6,626 nucleotides of DNA from PUPG01 sp964463915 (GTDB lineage Bacteria; Bacteroidota; Bacteroidia; Bacteroidales; UBA7960). The DNA lies in assembly GCA_964463915.1 (NCBI GenBank), contig CAYXEH010000080.1, forward strand, positions 1-6,626, written 5' to 3'. The position numbers and the translations under genes are program-made. Under the pieces are notes generated by a model. That model searched no databases, was not told where the DNA came from, and saw only the letters and a list, made by a program, of their open reading frames with translations. This document shows, piece by piece, positions 1 through 4,300 of this stretch. Positions within the stretch are counted from its first letter, which is position 1, and each line of letters opens with the position of its first letter.

Positions 1-1040
1 AAGTCACGCCTACCGGGGACGTGATGACACCATACACCGTCCCCCACGGAGGTCACACCCTCCAGATCAACGGTTACCCCGCAACCCTGTGGCGAGGCGG
101 TAGCAGTAGCCACGAGCTGCTCCAGAAAGCGTATGCTGACCTCATCCGAGTCGTCACATGTGCCGTTCACTTCGGACCAGGTGAAAGTATATACGCCGTA
201 TTCATCGACCGTCCCCAAGGTTTCCGGGTTGGAAGCATCTCCAAAAGTTACTTCCTCTGATCCATTATAAGACCATGTTCCTGTACCCACAGAGGGAGTT
301 GCTGCGAAGCTATATTGCTTCGGTTCCTCGGGTAAACTGCAACTATAATCATTACTTCCGGCATTGGCGTCAGGTTCCTCATGGACCATTACAACAATAT
401 CCCCACTCATTGAACAATTATTGGAGTCCGTGACGGTATAAGTATAAGTATACACACCAGGAGGAGTTGTTTGTTTCAGTGTCGGACTTTCAATTTCATT
501 GTCATTAAGATAATCTCCAGTACCCGACCACCAATGAGAAATATATTCTTCTGTTCCACCCGAAGGATTTCCTTGAAATTCGATTGAACCACCTTCGCAT
601 ATCTCTTCGGGATCCGCCACTAAATCAACTTTGATTTCACTAGGACCACTAACAGCAATACCATGTTCAACATCAATCTCATCCTCTTCATCTATCGATG
701 GTGGGTTAACCATATCAAAATCAAAATCCTCGTGGTATACGTATAAACTATATAACCCTCCTGTTAAACCTTTAAGAATCACAATCTCATCAGTGCTTTC
801 AACCGGAGCATGGGTAATAGGATCTCCTGCTGGTCCGGATAACTCATAAATATAGGTATAACCTTCAGTATTATTAGTATATACAGTAATTCTTCCATCG
901 TCAGTGGTTCCCTCATTGTTCGGATGACATGAATAAGTTCCTGTTTCTACCTCCAGAATTTCAACTTCCACTTGTCCACTTAGCATCCCTGCATAGAAAA
1001 TTGCAGGTAATACCAAAACTAATCGTAAAATACCCTTCAT
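1..1040 (-). CDS. Secreted modular Ig-like/SprB-like repeat protein, 5' part (3' end beyond window)
   Basis: The frame is open from ATG at 1040-1038 to the window edge, giving 346 codons with no stop, so the C-terminus is missing. Residues 1-23 form a signal peptide (LVLVLPAIFYAGML core, SGQ cleavage region). Residues about 28-130 contain Cys38, DDGRITVYT and GLTGGLYSLYVY, resembling a SprB-like repeat (short beta repeat of gliding adhesins), and end in an acidic stretch at 115-126. Residues about 140-222 form an Ig/PKD-like module with EEICEGGSIEF, GVYTYTYTVTD and NNCS. From DANAG at 224 a second Ig-like module follows (TGTWSY, GVYTFTW, NGTC), then a third starting near Cys320. The likely role is a cell-surface or secreted adhesin-type protein; a T9SS sorting domain would be expected beyond the window but is not seen. 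The start is chosen because it places the signal peptide correctly; the leader TAAAACAAGTCAT is AT-rich with no Shine-Dalgarno. Function is inferred from modules only. Near the left edge the translation departs from the family pattern, which may mean a frameshift. Confidence 0.92.
   Translation of the reverse strand, partial: MKGILRLVLVLPAIFYAGMLSGQVEVEILEVETGTYSCHPNNEGTTDDGRITVYTNNTEGYTYIYELSGPAGDPITHAPVESTDEIVILKGLTGGLYSLYVYHEDFDFDMVNPPSIDEEDEIDVEHGIAVSGPSEIKVDLVADPEEICEGGSIEFQGNPSGGTEEYISHWWSGTGDYLNDNEIESPTLKQTTPPGVYTYTYTVTDSNNCSMSGDIVVMVHEEPDANAGSNDYSCSLPEEPKQYSFAATPSVGTGTWSYNGSEEVTFGDASNPETLGTVDEYGVYTFTWSEVNGTCDDSDEVSIRFLEQLVATATASPQGCGVTVDLEGVTSVGDGVWCHHVPGRRD
972..1040 (-). other. Sec signal peptide of the downstream gene
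   Basis: Twenty-three codons encode a short basic start (MKGILR), a hydrophobic core (LVLVLPAIFYAGML) and a polar end SGQ before VEVE. Signal peptides ending in Q after a small residue are common in Bacteroidota exported proteins. The exact cleavage site is inferred. This segment decides the start codon: an in-frame GTG further up at 1079-1077 would put a second hydrophobic stretch in front of the signal peptide. Confidence 0.85.
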
Positions 1041-1254
1041 ATGACTTGTTTTAAGTATAAAAACAACCACCAAAGACACCTCTAGGGTAGGTTTTTTTAC
1101 AAACCGCCTGGATAAGTGTCAAATTACTTGCGGGTGCAATATACACAATATATGTTAAATGCCTGTTATATAGATACAAACAAATTTCGTTAATATGTTT
1201 TCTGAAAAACCTGCAAAGGGCGGCTAAACAGCTACACAAAGAGTTTACGGCATC

Positions 1255-1294
1255 AAAAAAAAAAGGTTTCACCAGGATCGCGAATCCAGCCTGG
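1255..1294 (-). terminator. Possible second terminator: hairpin followed by a T10 run
   Basis: On the minus strand CCAGG (1294-1290 region) and CCTGG (1277-1273 region) can pair; alternatively a GGAT/ATCC stem with a TCGCG loop extends to CCA/TGG past a bulge. Seven bases later comes a run of ten T (1264-1255). The spacing between stem and T-run is longer than ideal, so this could be a back-up terminator or simply a homopolymer next to a chance palindrome. Confidence 0.3.
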
Positions 1295-1322
1295 CGACAA
1301 GGAATCCACCTGCTTTATTTTG

Positions 1323-1375
1323 AAAAAAATTCTGCCAGTGAACACCTTCTTAGGTGAACAGATCCTGCCACAGAA
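1323..1375 (-). terminator. Probable rho-independent terminator of the giant gene
   Basis: On the minus strand the stop codon (1386-1384) is followed after 8 bases by an imperfect hairpin: TTCTG (1375-1371) pairs with CAGAA (1334-1330), and an inner CACC/GGTG stem (1356-1353 with 1346-1343) closes a six-base loop. Between these stems much of the pairing is poor. The hairpin runs directly into seven T residues (1329-1323). Position and T-run support termination; the weak middle of the stem lowers confidence. Confidence 0.55.
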
Positions 1376-1383
1376 CTCCCCTG

Positions 1384-4300
1384 TCAGCGAACAAGGTATA
1401 CAACTCCCTGTTTAACCTGCGTGCCATCCCCCAAATCATATTCAATGTAATACAAATAGGTGTCCGCTGGTGCCCGCCTCCCTCCGATGGTTCCATCCCA
1501 TCCATTATCTTCCGGATCACTAGTCGAATACACCTCATTGCCATGGCGGTCAAAAACCACCAGATGATAATCTGACGGTTCGCAGGCATAGAACAATGGC
1601 ATAAATCGCTGATTCGGGCTTAGATCACTCTCCGGACGAAAGGCATTGGGTATATATACCTGAAGGTCCTGCTCGACCATTATGGAATCCGAAGCCTCAC
1701 ATCCACCGGGAGTGACGGCCTTTGCAAGATACCATCCCGGATGGTCAATCCAAATATAGTCTCCCTTAATCGTGTCTTCCATTTGTACGGATGACCAATG
1801 AACTTCCCATTCATGCCCTCTGGCGTCGACAATGGCATTTAACCGTATACGGGCTTCCTCACAGCTTAATAGATCATTGCCTTCAACCTGAATGTCGGGA
1901 ACATCCTCCACCACCACAGTAATTGAATCACTGCCCAGGCATGCATTTCCGTCTGATATCTCAACAACATAAGTCCGGGATGTATCCGGGGCAAAGGATT
2001 TACCCTGTTGAAAACGTCCGTTGTCCCAGACAAAGAAATCGTTGCCGGCCCCTGGATAATCCTTGCTGGTGGCCTCCAGCACGATGGAGTCTCCCCGGCA
2101 GATACTATAATCTGCCCCCGCATCCACATGGGGCGCTCCGGCAATTGCCACCTGCCTGGAACGGCTGGAAACGCACCCGCGGTGATCTTCGACCGTCAGG
2201 GTCACCGTCTTTACCCCGGCATTATCAAAGGCATGCACCGGGTTCCGATGCCCGGAACGTGCAGTACCTCCAAAATCCCATTGCCAGTCGACAATTGCAG
2301 CATGCCCACCACTTCGCGATTCATCAAAGAATTCTACCGGCTCCCCTTCACAACCGGATTCAAAACTGAAGTCAGCCACCGGGCCTGCACGTACCTGAAT
2401 CAGCCTGGAAGTCTCCGCCATGCATCCACCCTTGCCATATACAAATAGCTTTACATTTTTAATGCCAGGCGAATCAAAAGAATAGGATAGCTGAGAAGGA
2501 TCAGAGTAGTCGTAAGGTCCGAACAGTTGCCCATCCACCAGGAGTTCCCAGGACTCCACCTCATCGTCAATCTGTGTGGTAATGTTCGTCAGGATGACCT
2601 CCTGGCCTGTACACACTTCCTGCTCGCTTACCATCAAAACAGGAACCGGTGGATCCACTACCTGAAGCTGCCTGCTTACTGTGCTAACACAACCTTCCTG
2701 TTGTATGACCTGTAATTGAACGGTATAATTCCCCGGCTCAGCATAGTGATGCACAGGAATCCATCCGGGGTCAATGGAGGTGGTCACTTCTCCGTCTCCA
2801 AAATCCCATTCCAACCTTTCAATCCCTTCAGTATCAACCTCCCCATCAAGGGAAAAGGTAAAACTAACGGGTGCATCTGTACAAACTTTGTCTTCAAAAT
2901 GGATCTCCGCACTGACAGCTGGCAGGATAACCACATCACGGGTCATTTCTGTGCTGCACCCCTGGTTGGTTGTAACCGTTAAACTAACCGGGTAAGTGCC
3001 GGGATTATCGAAAACATGACCCGGGTTCTTTCTATTGGAGGTATTGTAAGACCCGGACCCCGGGTCACCGAAATCCCACGCCCATGAATTGACCTGACTC
3101 ATTTCGCCTTCGACCCGGGAACGATCGAAAAACGCGACTTCTTGCCCCGGACACTCACCGGCAAAATCAAAATCAGTCTCAGGCATACCACCAACCACGA
3201 GTTCTTTGGTCAGACTGTCAGTGCAGCCCATGGCATCTGCCACAACCAGGCTGACCTCAAAAACACCTTCCTCCTGGTAAACATGGCCGGGATGCTGAAC
3301 ACTGGAAGTGTTTCCATCACCAAAATCCCAACTCCATGACTCCACGGAGATTACCCCCTCACCCACTGCCGAAAGATCACGAAACATCAATTCATTGCCT
3401 GCACAACTTTGTTCAGGCAATTCAAAATCGGCACGGATGGGACCATTCACGGAAATCTCTGTGGTATCGCTTATTGCAAGACATCCGTCTGAATAGGTAA
3501 CCTCAAGGCTTACTTCATACACTCCAGCTCGACTATAGGTATGTTCAGGGTGTTGTTGGTCAGAATAATTTCCGTCACCGAAATCCCAGGAATAGCTCAT
3601 CACATCAGTGGCCACCTCCGGAATAAAGGCATAAGGCTCCCCGAAACAGCCTTTAACCACCTCGAATTCAGGCAACGGCATTTCACCAACTGTAATCTCT
3701 TTCAGCGTTTTGTCGGTGCAGCCATGGTTGTTGGTCACTGTGAGATGTACTTCATAGGTACCCGGCGCACTGAAAACATGCAATGGATTCCTGGAGTCTG
3801 CCGAATTATTACCGGAATCCGGATCGCCAAAATCCCAGTGCCATGCCGTTATTTGTGCGTAGTCTTCACCGGCAGAAGAATGATCACTGAAACGTACTGC
3901 CTGTCCGGCACATTCCCCTTCATACTCAAAAGAGGCCACGGGGGATTGATTGACCTGAACAGGTTGTGCATAGGTAGCCAGGCAACCCCTCTCATCCAGA
4001 ATCTCAAGGCGCACCATATACAGGCCTGGGTTCTCATATTGATGCAAAGGGTTTTCATCTGAAGAAAAATGACCATCTCCGAAATACCAGGTCCTGGAAG
4101 CCACCGACAAACCTCCCGTATCCGAAAGATCGACAAACGCTGCAGATGCACCGGCACATACCTCGTCGGGGGCATCAAAATGGGCGACGACAGGCGGATA
4201 TACGTTCACTGTAACGGGCTCAGCATGTAATTCACTTCCATCGTCAGTCCTAACCATGAGATTCACCTCGTAGGTACCCGGCATGGAATATATGTGTTCC

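Larger units (their letters stand above)
1041..1383 (-). promoter_or_regulatory. Intergenic gap with terminator(s) and probable promoter region of the downstream gene
   Basis: The 343 bp between the two same-strand genes contain no convincing gene. Reading along the transcript there is first a hairpin plus T7, then a second hairpin plus T10, then an AT-rich stretch (about 1141-1200) and the leader of the downstream gene. Several TTTG tetramers, which could be -33 elements of the Bacteroidota promoter type, occur at about 1175-1185, 1120 and 1074. No good TAnnTTTG partner lies at the right distance, so I do not assign an exact promoter. The leader lacks a Shine-Dalgarno, as is usual in this phylum. 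Confidence 0.4.

Noticed and set aside
1038..1079. Alternative upstream GTG start (1079-1077) for the downstream gene
   Set aside because: It is in frame, but would add a hydrophobic segment before a complete signal peptide; the ATG at 1040 gives a normal N-terminus.
1090..1105. Small inverted repeat GGTTT/AAACC in the leader region
   Set aside because: Five base pairs made mostly of A/T; expected by chance in such sequence, with no link to a known switch.
1100..1200. Exact Bacteroidota promoter (TTTG and TAnnTTTG) upstream of the downstream gene
   Set aside because: TTTG copies are present, but no TAnnTTTG box lies at the usual 19-base distance; only a loose promoter region is claimed.
1051..1272. 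Small minus-strand reading frame in the intergenic gap
   Set aside because: It starts with GTG inside a hairpin, its Phe run comes from the T10 tract, it has no domain pattern, and it covers the probable promoter and leader of the downstream gene.
3541..4062. Plus-strand reading frame of 173 codons, and other plus-strand frames across 1900-6260
   Set aside because: They lie opposite a clearly coding repeat array and show no domain, signal peptide or leader; the repetitive codons of the real gene explain the open frames.
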